Shown here piece by piece: positions 31,888-41,177 of a DNA stretch of 64,000 nt. Position numbers and translations under genes: made by a program. The DNA is from Pantoea cypripedii. Lineage in GTDB: Bacteria > Pseudomonadota > Gammaproteobacteria > Enterobacterales > Enterobacteriaceae. The notes beneath the pieces were generated by a model that saw only the letters and a list, made by a program, of their open reading frames with translations, was not told where the DNA came from and did no database searches. Each line of letters begins with the position of its first letter. Position 1 is the stretch's first letter. Location of the stretch: positions 3,259,220 through 3,323,219 of the forward strand of contig NZ_CP024768.1 in NCBI RefSeq assembly GCF_011395035.1, written 5' to 3'.

Positions 31888-32741
31888 CTCAACAACTCTC
31901 CGAACTGGAAACACTGCGCCCGCGTCGCAGCCGTCGCCGCATCACCTCCCTCAGCATCGGTTTAACTCTGGTGGTGATTCTGCTGGTGATGGCGATATTT
32001 GCGCCGCTGCTGTCCCCCTTTGATCCGAATGTGCAAACCATCAGCATGCGCCTGCTGCCGCCTTCGGCAACCCACTGGTTTGGCACCGATGGCTTTGGTC
32101 GTGACCTGCTGTCTCGCGTGATTTATGGTACGCGCCCAACGCTGCTGTTAGTGGCGCTGATTCTGGTGCTGACCATCCCGGTAGGTCTGCTGGTCGGCAT
32201 CACCGCCGGTTATGTTGGCGGCTGGACCGAGCGTGTGCTGATGCGTATTACCGACATTTTTCTCTCGCTGCCCAATCTGGTCATCGCGCTGGCGTTTGTG
32301 GCCATGCTCGGCCCAGGCCTGATGAACGGCGCGCTGGCGCTGGCCCTCACCAGCTGGCCACCGTTCGCCCGCCAGGCGCGTGCCGAGACACTGGCGCTGC
32401 GTCGCAGTGATTACCTCGCCGCGGCGCGGATGCAGGGTATCACCGGCCTGCGCCTGATGTTCGGCCATATTCTGCCGCTCTGCCTGCCTACCGCCGTGGT
32501 GCGCGCGGCATTGAGCCTCGGTGGCATTATTCTTTCCGCTGCCGGCCTCGGCTTCCTCGGCATGGGCGTGCAACCGCCAACCGCCGAATGGGGATCGATG
32601 GTGGCGGAAGGCAGCAAAGTGATTTTTGACCAATGGTGGGTGGCTGCGGCCCCCGGTGCCGCCATTCTGTTCGCCAGCCTGGCGTTTAACCTGGCAGGTG
32701 ATGGCCTGCGTGACCAACTGGATACCCGCCATGCCAAATGA
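31884..32741 (+). CDS. ABC permease, DppC type
   Basis: A 285-residue permease with a cytoplasmic N-terminal arginine-rich stretch, then HWFGTDGFGRDLLSRVIYGTRPTLLL typical of the DppC/OppC family and the EAA loop SDYLAAARMQGITGLRLMFGHILPLCLP. It overlaps the previous gene by four bases and the following ATPase by 11. Confidence 0.92.
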   Translation: MTQQLSELETLRPRRSRRRITSLSIGLTLVVILLVMAIFAPLLSPFDPNVQTISMRLLPPSATHWFGTDGFGRDLLSRVIYGTRPTLLLVALILVLTIPVGLLVGITAGYVGGWTERVLMRITDIFLSLPNLVIALAFVAMLGPGLMNGALALALTSWPPFARQARAETLALRRSDYLAAARMQGITGLRLMFGHILPLCLPTAVVRAALSLGGIILSAAGLGFLGMGVQPPTAEWGSMVAEGSKVIFDQWWVAAAPGAAILFASLAFNLAGDGLRDQLDTRHAK

Positions 32742-33564
32742 TCTGTTAATTGATGCCCAGGGGCTGGTGATTCGCAGCGACGATGCGCTGCTGGTTGATA
32801 ACATCCACTTTCAGCTCGGTCGCGAACGTGTGGCGCTGGTGGGCGAGTCAGGGTCAGGCAAATCCCTCACCGCCCGCACCCTGATGGGGCTGCTGTCACC
32901 GTCACTGCATTTGCACGCGGATCGCCTGCAAGTGGTGGGTGAAGATGCATTGCAGATGCGCGAACGCGACTGGAGTCGTCTGCGCGGCAGCAAGGTGGCG
33001 ATGGTGATGCAGGACCCGAAATACGCCCTCAACCCAACGCGTACCATTGGCTGGCAAGTGGAAGAGCCGCTGGTGCTGCACCATCGTCTGAGCCGCGCCG
33101 AGCGCAAAGAGAAAGTGTGCGAAATGCTTGATGCCGTCGGCCTGCCGGATCCCCGCCAGCTGATGAAGCGATATCCGCATCAGCTTTCCGGCGGAATGGG
33201 TCAGCGTGTGATGCTGGCGATTGCCTTGATCACCGATCCCGAGCTGCTGATCGCCGATGAACCCACTTCGGCTCTCGATCATGCGATGCGCGATCAGGTA
33301 CTGGCACTGATTCGTCGTCTGGTGGAACAACGCAACATGGGCCTGCTGCTGATCAGCCACGATCTGCAACAGGTGTCGGAACATTGCGAACGGGTAATGG
33401 TGATGTATAAAGGTCGTCTGCTGGATACCTTACCTGCGGCGGAACTGTCCAACGCCAGCCATCCGTACACCCGCACGCTGTGGGCCTGTCGCCCGAGCAA
33501 AGCCACCCACGGCGCAGCACTGCCGGTGCTGGATCGTGCCACCCTGGAGCAGAACCATGATTGA
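32731..33564 (+). CDS. ABC transporter ATPase, DppD type
   Basis: A 277-residue ATPase with Walker A GESGSGKS (near residue 38), Q-loop MQDPKYALNPT, signature LSGGMGQRVMLA, Walker B LLIADEPTSALD and H-loop ISHDL. Start MPNDLLIDAQGL lies inside the permease end (ATG 32731), favouring coupled translation. It lacks the cysteine-rich C-terminal region seen in some DppD/OppD proteins, as does its partner. Confidence 0.92.
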   Translation: MPNDLLIDAQGLVIRSDDALLVDNIHFQLGRERVALVGESGSGKSLTARTLMGLLSPSLHLHADRLQVVGEDALQMRERDWSRLRGSKVAMVMQDPKYALNPTRTIGWQVEEPLVLHHRLSRAERKEKVCEMLDAVGLPDPRQLMKRYPHQLSGGMGQRVMLAIALITDPELLIADEPTSALDHAMRDQVLALIRRLVEQRNMGLLLISHDLQQVSEHCERVMVMYKGRLLDTLPAAELSNASHPYTRTLWACRPSKATHGAALPVLDRATLEQNHD

Positions 33565-34234
33565 GTTATCCAACCTGAGCGTGTCCCATAAACAGGGCTA
33601 CGAACTGCGCACCGTGGTGCATGACGTCACCCTTAACGTCAGGGCTGGCGAGTGTTTTGGCCTGGTTGGCCCCTCCGGCTGCGGTAAATCGTCGCTGCTG
33701 TGGGTAATGGCCGGACTCAATCCGCACTGGTCCGGCAGCATGGCGCTGGCGGGCACCACGGTGCAACCGGGCAAGCCCTTTACCGGCCAGCTACGGCGTG
33801 ATGTGCAGATGGTGTTTCAGGATCCCTACGCTTCGTTGCATCCGCGTCACCGCCTGCGTCGCACCCTCGCCGAGCCGCTGAAAATGCTGAAACAGGACCA
33901 TATCGACGATCGCATCAATGACGGTTTTCGCCATGTGGGCCTCGATCCCGCACTGGCGGATCGCTACCCGCATCAGCTCTCCGGCGGCCAGCGTCAGCGC
34001 GTGGCGATTGTGCGCGCCCTGCTGCTGCAACCAAAGATCCTGCTGCTGGATGAGCCAACATCGGCGCTGGATATGTCGGTGCAGGCGGAGATCCTCAACC
34101 TGCTGAACGATCTGAAGCGTGATGATGGATTAACGATGGTGCTGGTCAGCCACGATCCTGACGTGATCGATCATATGTGCGATCGCGCGGTGCGTATGGC
34201 ACAGGGAAGGATCGTTGAGCAACTGAGCGCGTGA
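33557..34234 (+). CDS. ABC transporter ATPase, DppF type
   Basis: A 225-residue ATPase with Walker A GPSGCGKS, Q-loop FQDPYASLHPRH, signature LSGGQRQRVAIVRAL, Walker B LLLDEPTSALDMS and H-loop VSHDPDVI. It is short for DppF/OppF because the C-terminal extension is missing. ATG 33557 overlaps the previous gene by eight bases. A REP-like repeat follows. Confidence 0.92.
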   Translation: MIELSNLSVSHKQGYELRTVVHDVTLNVRAGECFGLVGPSGCGKSSLLWVMAGLNPHWSGSMALAGTTVQPGKPFTGQLRRDVQMVFQDPYASLHPRHRLRRTLAEPLKMLKQDHIDDRINDGFRHVGLDPALADRYPHQLSGGQRQRVAIVRALLLQPKILLLDEPTSALDMSVQAEILNLLNDLKRDDGLTMVLVSHDPDVIDHMCDRAVRMAQGRIVEQLSA

Positions 34235-34244
34235 GTTGAAAACC

Positions 34245-34305
34245 GCGCGATAAATCGCGCCGCTACGGGTCAGGCACACTTTTGTAGCGGCGCGATTTAT
34301 CGCGC
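34245..34305. repeat. REP-like inverted repeat pair, copy A
   Basis: A 22-bp unit (34245-34266, beginning GCGCGATAAATCGCGCC) and its exact inverse (34284-34305) flank a 17-base loop between two convergent operons. Related pairs lie at 49383-49454 and 63822-63887. Confidence 0.85.
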
Positions 34306-34313
34306 ATTTCAGG

Positions 34314-35099
34314 TTAATGCGTCATGGTTTGCAGCGTTTCGCTGCGGATCGACTCGGTAATCTCCGCCTTCAGCGTCATAAACTCCGGTGAGGTTTTAAT
34401 GGTGTAATCACGACCACTGTTAAAATTCACCGCCACTTCCTGTTTGATGCGGCCAGGCCGGGCGCTGAAGATCGCCACCTTGTTTGCCATAAAAATCGCT
34501 TCGTCGATGTCGTGCGTCACGAACAGCACCGTCTTGCGCGACTGTTCCCACACCGACAGCAACAGCTCCTGCATCATCACGCGCGTCTGATTATCCAGCG
34601 CACCAAAAGGCTCATCCATCAGCAGCACTTTCGGATCATTCGCCAGCGCACGCGCGATGGCAGTGCGCTGCTGCATCCCGCCTGACAGTTGACGTGGATA
34701 GTGCTGAGCAAAGCCGCGCAACCCCACCTGCTGGATATAATAATCACTGCGCTCCTTTTGCTGCGCAGTACTCAGGCCACGCTCACGCAGGCCAAAGCGG
34801 ATGTTCTCTTCCACCGTCAACCACGGGAACAACGTGTAGCTCTGGAACACCATGCCCCGGTCGGCACCGGGACCCTCGACCGGTTGTCCATCAAGCCAGA
34901 TTTCCCCGCGCGTCGGGGTATCCAGCCCGGCAATAATGCGCAGCAACGTCGATTTGCCACAGCCGGAGGGGCCAAGAATGGTGATGAAATCATTCTCCTC
35001 CACCTGGTAATGAATCGGCTGCAACGCCAGCGTTTGTTCGCCTTTCGGCCCGGTAAATACGCGTTCCACCCCGCGCACGTTCAGCTTGCTGTGTTTCAT
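34314..35099 (-). CDS. Taurine/sulfonate-type ABC ATPase
   Basis: A 261-residue ATPase of the TauB/SsuB/NrtD group: Walker A GPSGCGKS, Q-loop FQSYTLFPWLTVEENIRFGL, signature LSGGMQQRTAIARAL, Walker B LLMDEPFGALDNQTR and H-loop VTHDIDEA. ATG 35099 overlaps the permease stop by one base. It is the last gene of a three-gene importer operon. Substrate is undefined; taurine, sulfonate, nitrate or a pyrimidine precursor are possible in this family. Confidence 0.9.
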   Translation of the reverse strand: MKHSKLNVRGVERVFTGPKGEQTLALQPIHYQVEENDFITILGPSGCGKSTLLRIIAGLDTPTRGEIWLDGQPVEGPGADRGMVFQSYTLFPWLTVEENIRFGLRERGLSTAQQKERSDYYIQQVGLRGFAQHYPRQLSGGMQQRTAIARALANDPKVLLMDEPFGALDNQTRVMMQELLLSVWEQSRKTVLFVTHDIDEAIFMANKVAIFSARPGRIKQEVAVNFNSGRDYTIKTSPEFMTLKAEITESIRSETLQTMTH

Positions 35100-35944
35100 C
35101 ACAGGTTACTCCATGCAAACAAGCGCCGGTTGGCGACTTTGAACAGATAATCGGACACCAGTCCGATACAACCAATCACGATGATGCCAAAGATAATTTG
35201 CCCGGTATTCAGCAGCGCCTGGCTGTCGACAATCATATGGCCGATACCGCTTTCCGAACCGATCAGTTCGGCGACGATCACATAGGTCCATGCCCAGCCC
35301 AGCACCAGGCGCAGCAACTCAGCAATGCCAGGTGCGGCCCCCGGGATCAAGACCCGGCGCACAATCGAACGGTTGCTACAGCCCAGCGTATAGGCTGCCT
35401 CCACCAGATCTCGTCGCGCGCTGCTGACGGTTACCGCCACCATCAACACAATCTGGAAAAAGGAGCCGATAAAGATGACGAGGATTTTCTGCATTTCACC
35501 AATACCGGCCCACAGGATCAGCAGCGGCACAAAGGCCGATGCCGGCAGGTAACGGCAGAAGGAGACGAAGGGTTCGAGAAAGGCTTCCCACATTTTGTAC
35601 GCGCCCATCATGATGCCCAGTGGCACCCCGATCAGGGCCGCCAGCAGGAATCCAGCCAGCACGCGCATCACCGTCATGCCAATATCCAGCGAAAAGTTAT
35701 ATTCGGTGAATAGCGACACGCCCTGTTGCAGCATGGTGATGGGATCGGCAAGGAAGGTTGGTGATACCATGCCACTGAAGGTCACCAGCGCCCACACTGC
35801 GACGAACAGCACAAAGAATGCCACACCAAGGCCAATACGCAGCCGGGCTGAGATTGCTTTTAACGGCACCATCAATGGATTATGCCAGCGCCGTGGTGCA
35901 TCCGGCAGCGCCTCGGGCGGCGTTACGGGTTGGCTTTTACTCAT
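35099..35944 (-). CDS. Taurine/sulfonate-type ABC permease
   Basis: A 281-residue inner-membrane permease (about six helices) with the EAA-like segment AYTLGCSNRSIVRRVLIPGAAPGIAELLRLVLGWAW, typical of TauC/SsuC. Of two ATGs (35950 and 35944) the second is six bases after AGGAG and is preferred. It lies between the binding protein and the ATPase. Confidence 0.9.
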   Translation of the reverse strand: MSKSQPVTPPEALPDAPRRWHNPLMVPLKAISARLRIGLGVAFFVLFVAVWALVTFSGMVSPTFLADPITMLQQGVSLFTEYNFSLDIGMTVMRVLAGFLLAALIGVPLGIMMGAYKMWEAFLEPFVSFCRYLPASAFVPLLILWAGIGEMQKILVIFIGSFFQIVLMVAVTVSSARRDLVEAAYTLGCSNRSIVRRVLIPGAAPGIAELLRLVLGWAWTYVIVAELIGSESGIGHMIVDSQALLNTGQIIFGIIVIGCIGLVSDYLFKVANRRLFAWSNL

Positions 35945-35965
35945 CTCCATCTCCTGTCTCCCTGA

Positions 35966-36925
35966 TTACTGCACGAAGCTGGCGTCGTACAGGCTCTTCA
36001 CGTCCGGCATTTTTTTGATCACGCCCGCGCGCAGCAGCAGTTTGCCCGCTTCATCACTAAAGGTTTCGATTTCACCGCTAAAGAATTTTTTGTTCTCTTC
36101 AGGACCGGCCCAGCGCAGGTAGCTGGCGGATTCGGCAAACTCTTTGCCGGTGGATTTCACCGCTGCCCCCATGATTTCGTTGGATTTATCCGGCTGCTGT
36201 TTGATCATCTCCAGCGCATCGTAGTAGCTGGCCACCAGCGCTTTCGCCGCCTGTGGGTGCTCTTTCAGGAAGGTTGGGGTACAACCGAGCGTATCCATTA
36301 CCATTGGGTAATCCAGCGTGGTGGCGAGGATTTTGCCCGCTTTCGGCTGGTTACGAATCACTGACAGGTAAGGTTCGTAGGTCATGGCCGCATCGTTTTG
36401 CCCGGCCACAAACGACTGCGCCGCCGCCTGCGGGGCCATCGTCGCCAGCTTGACATCTTTCATCGTCAAACCGTTTTTATCCAGCATCCAGGCCAGCGCA
36501 AAGTAAGGCGAAGTCCCCGGTGCATCGACGGCGATGGTTTTGCCTTTCAGATCTTTGATGCTGGTGATATCGCTGCGGGTCGCCAGACCATCAGCGCCGT
36601 AGGATTTATCCAGCTGGACGATTTGCTTGATCGGTACACCGGCCGCATTCCACGAAATATAAGTTTCTACGGTGGTCGCCGCACATTGAATGGTGCCAGA
36701 GGCCACCGCCAGATGACGGCTGCTTTGCGGGATCATTTTGACATCGACATCAAGACCATGCTTTTTGAAGATACCGGCTTTATCCGCCAGCGTCAGCGGG
36801 GCAAATCCGGTCCAGCCGGAGATACCAATCGCCACCTTAGTGTCTGCCGCCTGCGCGCTGAGCGCAGCCCCTAACACCACAGCTACGGTTAACGCACGAA
36901 CTGCATGTTGCACTGGCTTACCCAT
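35966..36925 (-). CDS. Taurine/sulfonate-type substrate-binding protein
   Basis: A 319-residue periplasmic protein with signal peptide (MGKPVQHAVRALTVAVVLGAALSAQAA) and an NMT1/TauA-like fold: GISGWTGFAPLTLADKAGIFKKHGLDVDVKMIPQSS, the TTVETYISWNAAG segment and DLKGKTIAVDAPGTSPYFALAW. It gives specificity to the adjacent permease and ATPase. Upstream is a perfect inverted repeat that may be an operator. Confidence 0.9.
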   Translation of the reverse strand: MGKPVQHAVRALTVAVVLGAALSAQAADTKVAIGISGWTGFAPLTLADKAGIFKKHGLDVDVKMIPQSSRHLAVASGTIQCAATTVETYISWNAAGVPIKQIVQLDKSYGADGLATRSDITSIKDLKGKTIAVDAPGTSPYFALAWMLDKNGLTMKDVKLATMAPQAAAQSFVAGQNDAAMTYEPYLSVIRNQPKAGKILATTLDYPMVMDTLGCTPTFLKEHPQAAKALVASYYDALEMIKQQPDKSNEIMGAAVKSTGKEFAESASYLRWAGPEENKKFFSGEIETFSDEAGKLLLRAGVIKKMPDVKSLYDASFVQ

Positions 36926-36960
36926 CTTCCACTCCTGTCAAAGGTGATGAAAAACTACAG

Positions 36961-36982
36961 TTGTATAGGCTTATCTATACAA
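36961..36982 (-). promoter_or_regulatory. Inverted-repeat operator upstream of taurine-type operon
   Basis: TTGTATAG-GCTTAT-CTATACAA: perfect 8-bp arms with a 6-base centre, 36 bases upstream of the binding-protein start. It resembles operators of GntR-type repressors, but no regulator gene is adjacent. Confidence 0.5.
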
Positions 36983-37140
36983 GCAAAGCAATGGCTGTGC
37001 CAGAAAGCAGATCGAGTCTGTGCGGTGGCGCACGGGATGATCTGAAAATGCGTTGCACCGTCGCGGAGCAAGCCAGGGGGCGCAATAACCACTTTGGTGC
37101 GGTTATACTCAGCACATCTTAGTTGAAGAAGGAATGCCGT

Positions 37141-37686
37141 ATGACAGTCAAATTGCGTCCGCTGGAGCGGGAAGACCTGCACTTTGTGCATCAGTTAGAT
37201 AATAACGCCAGCGTGATGCGTTATTGGTTCGAGGAGCCGTATGAAGCCTTTGTCGAGCTTTCGGACCTGTATAACAAACATATTCATGATCAGACCGAAC
37301 GTCGTTTCGTGGTTGAGCATGATGGACAGAAAACCGGGCTGGTGGAGCTGGTCGAGATTAATCACGTACATCGTCGCGCTGAGTTTCAGATCATTATCGA
37401 TCCGGCCCATCAGGGGAAAGGACTGGCCTCACAGGCGGCAAAGTTAGCCATGGACTATGGCTTTTCGGTGCTGAATCTCTACAAGCTCTATCTGATTGTC
37501 GATCAGGAGAATGAAAAAGCCATCCACATCTACACCAAGCTGGGTTTTGAAGTGGAAGGGGTGATGAAACACGAGTTTTTCATTAACGGTGCCTACCGTA
37601 ACACCATTCGCATGTGCATTTTTCAGCATCAATATCTGACACAGCATAAAACGCCAGGGGCGATGGTGAAGCCAACCGCGCAGTAG
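37141..37686 (+). CDS. speG: Spermidine N1-acetyltransferase SpeG
   Basis: SpeG acetylates spermidine and spermine and so relieves polyamine toxicity, notably in the cold. The 181-residue GNAT protein closely follows E. coli SpeG: LRPLEREDLHFVHQLDNNASVMRYWFEEPYEAFVEL, the acetyl-CoA loop PAHQGKGLASQAA, and MKHEFFINGAYRNTIRMCIFQ with the catalytic-region tyrosine. ATG 37141 follows AAGGA; an upstream TTG is less likely. Confidence 0.95.
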   Translation: MTVKLRPLEREDLHFVHQLDNNASVMRYWFEEPYEAFVELSDLYNKHIHDQTERRFVVEHDGQKTGLVELVEINHVHRRAEFQIIIDPAHQGKGLASQAAKLAMDYGFSVLNLYKLYLIVDQENEKAIHIYTKLGFEVEGVMKHEFFINGAYRNTIRMCIFQHQYLTQHKTPGAMVKPTAQ

Positions 37687-37699
37687 CGGCGCGGCGGTT

Positions 37700-38119
37700 T
37701 TATCCGCGCGCGCCCACCCGATTGAGAAACGCTTTGGGGTGCCCGGGCTTCAGGTCATACATGCCGCCGTTGAACGGATCGACCAGCAGCCAGCCGGGGA
37801 AACCGAGCAGCGGAATGTTCCCCAGCAGATACCACAGGTTAGCGCTGCCTTCGATGGGCATCGTCACCGGTACATAGCCCGGGTTCTCCAGCATCACCAG
37901 ATAATGTTTCTTGCCGAAATAGCTGCCAGTAGATTTTGCCAGTTCGACAGTCTGGGGGGTAAAGCCCTGCGCCACGGCATGACCGGTCTCATCCTGCACG
38001 GTGAAACGCGCGCCCTGCGGTACGGAGTCAATTCTTACCGATTGCGTTTGGGTGCCAACAAAGGTCGCACAGCCGCTTAACAGCAGCGCGCAGGCAGGAA
38101 GGAGGTGTCGCAGGTTCAT
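37700..38119 (-). CDS. PEGA-like lipoprotein
   Basis: A 139-residue lipoprotein with signal MNLRHLLPACALLLSGC (Cys17) followed by TQSVRIDSVPQGARFTVQDETGHAVAQGFTPQTVEL, a PEGA-like beta domain, then LENPGYVPVTMPIEGSANLWYLLGNIPLLGFPGWLLVDPFNGGMYDL with a hydrophobic segment. This resembles small enterobacterial lipoproteins of unknown function. It is convergent with speG. Confidence 0.8.
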   Translation of the reverse strand: MNLRHLLPACALLLSGCATFVGTQTQSVRIDSVPQGARFTVQDETGHAVAQGFTPQTVELAKSTGSYFGKKHYLVMLENPGYVPVTMPIEGSANLWYLLGNIPLLGFPGWLLVDPFNGGMYDLKPGHPKAFLNRVGARG

Positions 38120-38215
38120 AGCAGGTCCGCTTCAGGGTCAGAAGGAACAGTCTAAACTGCCCTTCCGCCCTTTTCACTCGCCTCAATCGCGCTATCAATG
38201 GCGCTTTTCTGCGCT

Positions 38216-39151
38216 TTATTGCGGTTGACAACAGGCGGCAATCGCCGCGATATCCTGCGGTGTGGTGCGACAGCAGCCGCCAATCAGGCGCGCACCGGCC
38301 TGCTGCCACTCCGGGAATTTATCGTGCAGCGTGCAGCCTGAGGGGGCTGAGTGCCAGGTTTTGCTGCTGGCATCGTACTGTTCACCGGAGTTGGGGTACA
38401 CCAGCAACGGCTTAGCGCACAATGCCTGCAAGGTACGCAGCGCCGGGGTGACGCTCTCCAGTGCCACGCAGTTGATCCCCAGTGCCACCACCTGCGGGGC
38501 CGCACTGAGCAGTGCCGCAACTTCACTGAGCGGCGTACCATCACTGATATGCTGTGCATCGCGTAGCGTGAAAGAGAACCAGGCACTGCTGTCCGGGAAC
38601 TCCGCCAGCAGGCTGATCAGCGCCCTGGCTTCCGCAAAGGACGGCAGCGTTTCGCAGGCCAGCAAATCCACGCCAGCCTCCAGCAGGGCCGCGATGCGTG
38701 GACGATGAAACGTCTTCATCTCATCTTCAGGCAACGCATAATCGCCACGGTATTCAGCCCCATTGGCAAGAAACGCGCCATACGGACCGACCGACCCAGC
38801 CACCAGCAGCGGTGCGGCGCTACCCGACGCAGCGCGATAATCATCACGCGCGCGTTTAGCCAGCGCAACACTCAGACGGATCAGTTCCAGCGCCTGCGCC
38901 TCATCCAGTCCACGCTGGGCGAAACCCTGCGGAGTCGCCTGGTAGCTGGCGGTAATGGCGCAATGGGCGCCGGCAGCAAAATAATCGTAATGTACCTGAT
39001 AGATCAGTTCAGGATTTTCCATCAGCACCTTTGCCGACCACAGCGCATCGGCAAGATTACAGCCACGCGCTTCCAGTTCGGTTGCCAGCGCACCATCAAG
39101 GATCAGGGTGTCGGTTTGGGATAGCGCCTGCGCTACCGGGTTACGCCACAT
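38216..39151 (-). CDS. mmuM: Homocysteine S-methyltransferase MmuM
   Basis: MmuM makes methionine from homocysteine using S-methylmethionine (or SAM). The 311-residue TIM-barrel protein matches E. coli MmuM (310): LILDGALATELEARGCNLADALWSAKVL, TASYQATPQGFAQRGL, VAGSVGPYGAFL, and the zinc ligands in GINCVAL and GGCCRTTP. ATG 39151 lies 11 bases inside the mmuP end, so the pair is coupled. In-frame sequence upstream lies within mmuP and shows no similarity. Confidence 0.94.
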   Translation of the reverse strand: MWRNPVAQALSQTDTLILDGALATELEARGCNLADALWSAKVLMENPELIYQVHYDYFAAGAHCAITASYQATPQGFAQRGLDEAQALELIRLSVALAKRARDDYRAASGSAAPLLVAGSVGPYGAFLANGAEYRGDYALPEDEMKTFHRPRIAALLEAGVDLLACETLPSFAEARALISLLAEFPDSSAWFSFTLRDAQHISDGTPLSEVAALLSAAPQVVALGINCVALESVTPALRTLQALCAKPLLVYPNSGEQYDASSKTWHSAPSGCTLHDKFPEWQQAGARLIGGCCRTTPQDIAAIAACCQPQ

Positions 39152-40556
39152 CGTTGGCCTCCTCAGCCTGCAAAGATGATTTACGTCGTTGCGTGACATG
39201 GTATGCGGCATAACAGAAGAGAACAAACGGAATCCCGCACCACAGCGCAATCCGTTGTGACGGATCGAAAGCCAGCCCGACACAGGCAAGCAGACACAGC
39301 AGGAAACCGAGGATCGGCGTCAGCGGATAGAGCGGCGCGCGATACACCAGATCCTGCAACGATCCCCCCTGCTGGAGATGGCGGCGACGGAACATATAAT
39401 GTGAAGCGCAGATGCTGAGCCAGACAGCCACCACGGCAAAGCCGGAGATGGCGGACAGCGCGACAAATACCGTATCCGGTGCAATCACGCTGGAGAACAG
39501 TGCCAGCAGGCCGCCAATCATACTGAGGGTAATCGCCAGCACCGGAATGCCGCGACGATTCACCCGGGCAAAACAGCGCGGCAGGGTGTTCTCATTAGCC
39601 AGCGACCACAGCATACGCCCCGACGCATACAAGCCAGAGTTCGCCGCCGACAGAATCGCCGTGAGAATCACGAAGTTGAAGATATCAGCCGCCCAGGGAA
39701 TACCGATCTTCTCAAACACCAGCACAAACGGACTTTTCACGATCCCGGCCTGATCCATCGGGATCAGCGCCGCCAGCACCAGTACCGTGCCGATAAAGAA
39801 GATGATCAGACGCGCCACCGTGGTACGGATCGCCAGCGGCAGGGCTTTTTGCGGCTGTTCGGTTTCCCCGGCAGCGATGCCAATCAATTCCGTACCCGAG
39901 AAGGCGAAGTTAACTGCCACCATCGTCATCAGAATGGGCAGGGTGCCATGCGGCAACCAACCCGATGCGGTAAGGTTATGCAGGCCGGGCGCAGCACTGC
40001 CGTCCTTCATCGGGATAAAGCCAAACATCGCCCCTGCACCAAGAATAATAAAGGCGACGATGGTGATGACCTTGATAATCGAGAACCAGAATTCCCCTTC
40101 GGCAAAGAAGCGGGTCGAGACGATATTCAGCAGGTAGATGGCGATACAGAACACCAGACACCACACCCAAACCGGGATGGTCGGGAACCAGTACTGCATG
40201 CAAAATCCGGCGGCAGTCAGGCTGGAACCCAGCGCTACCGTCCAGGTCAGCCAGTAGAGCCAGGCGACGGTATAACCGGTGGCTGGGCTGAGATAACGCG
40301 CAGCATAGACATGGAAAGCACCGGTTTCCGGCATCGCCACCGCCAGCTCACCGAGACACACCATCACCAGCCACACCACCAGCGCACCAATCAGATAGGC
40401 CAGCAGCGTACCGGCGGCACCGGTGGTTGAGATGATGTAACCGGTATTAAAGAACAGGCCAGTGCCGATGACGCCCCCCAGCGACAGCATCACCAGATGC
40501 CGCACTTTCATGGTGCGCTTAAAATTTTCCTGCGAAGGGTTTTGCTCGGTTTGCAT
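39141..40556 (-). CDS. mmuP: S-methylmethionine permease MmuP
   Basis: A 471-residue amino-acid permease of the APC superfamily with about 12 membrane segments. It follows E. coli MmuP almost residue for residue in KVRHLVMLSLGGVIGTGLFFNTGYIISTTGAAGTLLAYLIGALVVWLVM and LIGIAAGETEQPQKALP. It imports plant-derived S-methylmethionine for MmuM. MetJ boxes lie upstream. Confidence 0.95.
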   Translation of the reverse strand: MQTEQNPSQENFKRTMKVRHLVMLSLGGVIGTGLFFNTGYIISTTGAAGTLLAYLIGALVVWLVMVCLGELAVAMPETGAFHVYAARYLSPATGYTVAWLYWLTWTVALGSSLTAAGFCMQYWFPTIPVWVWCLVFCIAIYLLNIVSTRFFAEGEFWFSIIKVITIVAFIILGAGAMFGFIPMKDGSAAPGLHNLTASGWLPHGTLPILMTMVAVNFAFSGTELIGIAAGETEQPQKALPLAIRTTVARLIIFFIGTVLVLAALIPMDQAGIVKSPFVLVFEKIGIPWAADIFNFVILTAILSAANSGLYASGRMLWSLANENTLPRCFARVNRRGIPVLAITLSMIGGLLALFSSVIAPDTVFVALSAISGFAVVAVWLSICASHYMFRRRHLQQGGSLQDLVYRAPLYPLTPILGFLLCLLACVGLAFDPSQRIALWCGIPFVLFCYAAYHVTQRRKSSLQAEEANDVA

Positions 40557-40571
40557 TATTTTTATCCATAT

Positions 40572-40587
40572 GGACGTCTAAACATCT
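40572..40587 (-). promoter_or_regulatory. MetJ boxes upstream of mmuP
   Basis: On the reverse strand AGATGTTT-AGACGTCC are two adjacent 8-bp met boxes (consensus AGACGTCT; six and seven matches), 16 bases before the mmuP ATG. Repression by MetJ-SAM is expected as for E. coli mmuPM. Confidence 0.65.
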
Positions 40588-40689
40588 ACATGGACACAGG
40601 GTTATACGCGCCAGCACGCGAAAATGCAACGTGGCAAAAGGTAAGGATTTTATCAGGTGGCCACGGCCCCGCACAGGCGGGGCGCAACC

Positions 40690-41028
40690 TCAGCCGCCGA
40701 AGACGCCCTGTAAATAACGCTCCAGCGCGATGCGTGAGCTAAAGCCGTGGGGAATACCGTAATGCTCCTGAGTATCGCCCGCCAGATAGAGAGGAAATTG
40801 CGTGTAATGATCGCAGGTTTTCATTTCTGATGCCGGTTCAGCAAAGTTCAGACTTTTCTCTTTCAGCGTGGGGTGAATAATCAGTGCCGTGCGCCCCATA
40901 CGTGCTTCACGGTTGACGTAAACGTAGTTGTCGCCACGACGATAGCCATAGATTTTGGGCGTGAGGGTATCCATTTCGAACCCTGCTTTCTCCAGTACGC
41001 GTGCTACCTCATCCGGTCGTAAATACAT
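40690..41028 (-). CDS. ygaC: YgaC family protein (DUF2002)
   Basis: A 112-residue cytoplasmic protein nearly identical in layout to E. coli YgaC: MYLRPDEVARVLEKAGFEMD, IYGYRRGDNYVYVNREARMGRTALIIHPTLKEKS, KTCDHYTQFPLYLAGDTQEHYGIPHGFSSRIALERYL. Function unknown; E. coli ygaC is Fur-repressed. The start MYLRPDE (ATG 41028) matches E. coli. It is divergent from ygaM. Confidence 0.93.
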   Translation of the reverse strand: MYLRPDEVARVLEKAGFEMDTLTPKIYGYRRGDNYVYVNREARMGRTALIIHPTLKEKSLNFAEPASEMKTCDHYTQFPLYLAGDTQEHYGIPHGFSSRIALERYLQGVFGG

Positions 41029-41177
41029 GCTTGCTCCTCTCTTCTCTAGCCTCGCAACCTTACAACAGCCGTGTGGCACAAGGCTTTCGGAATTTTCCAT
41101 AAAGCCAGGTGAAAACCTGCGTTTGATGATGACTCGTCTACACTAAGTATTACGTTTTAAATCAAAGGGAGCGAAAA

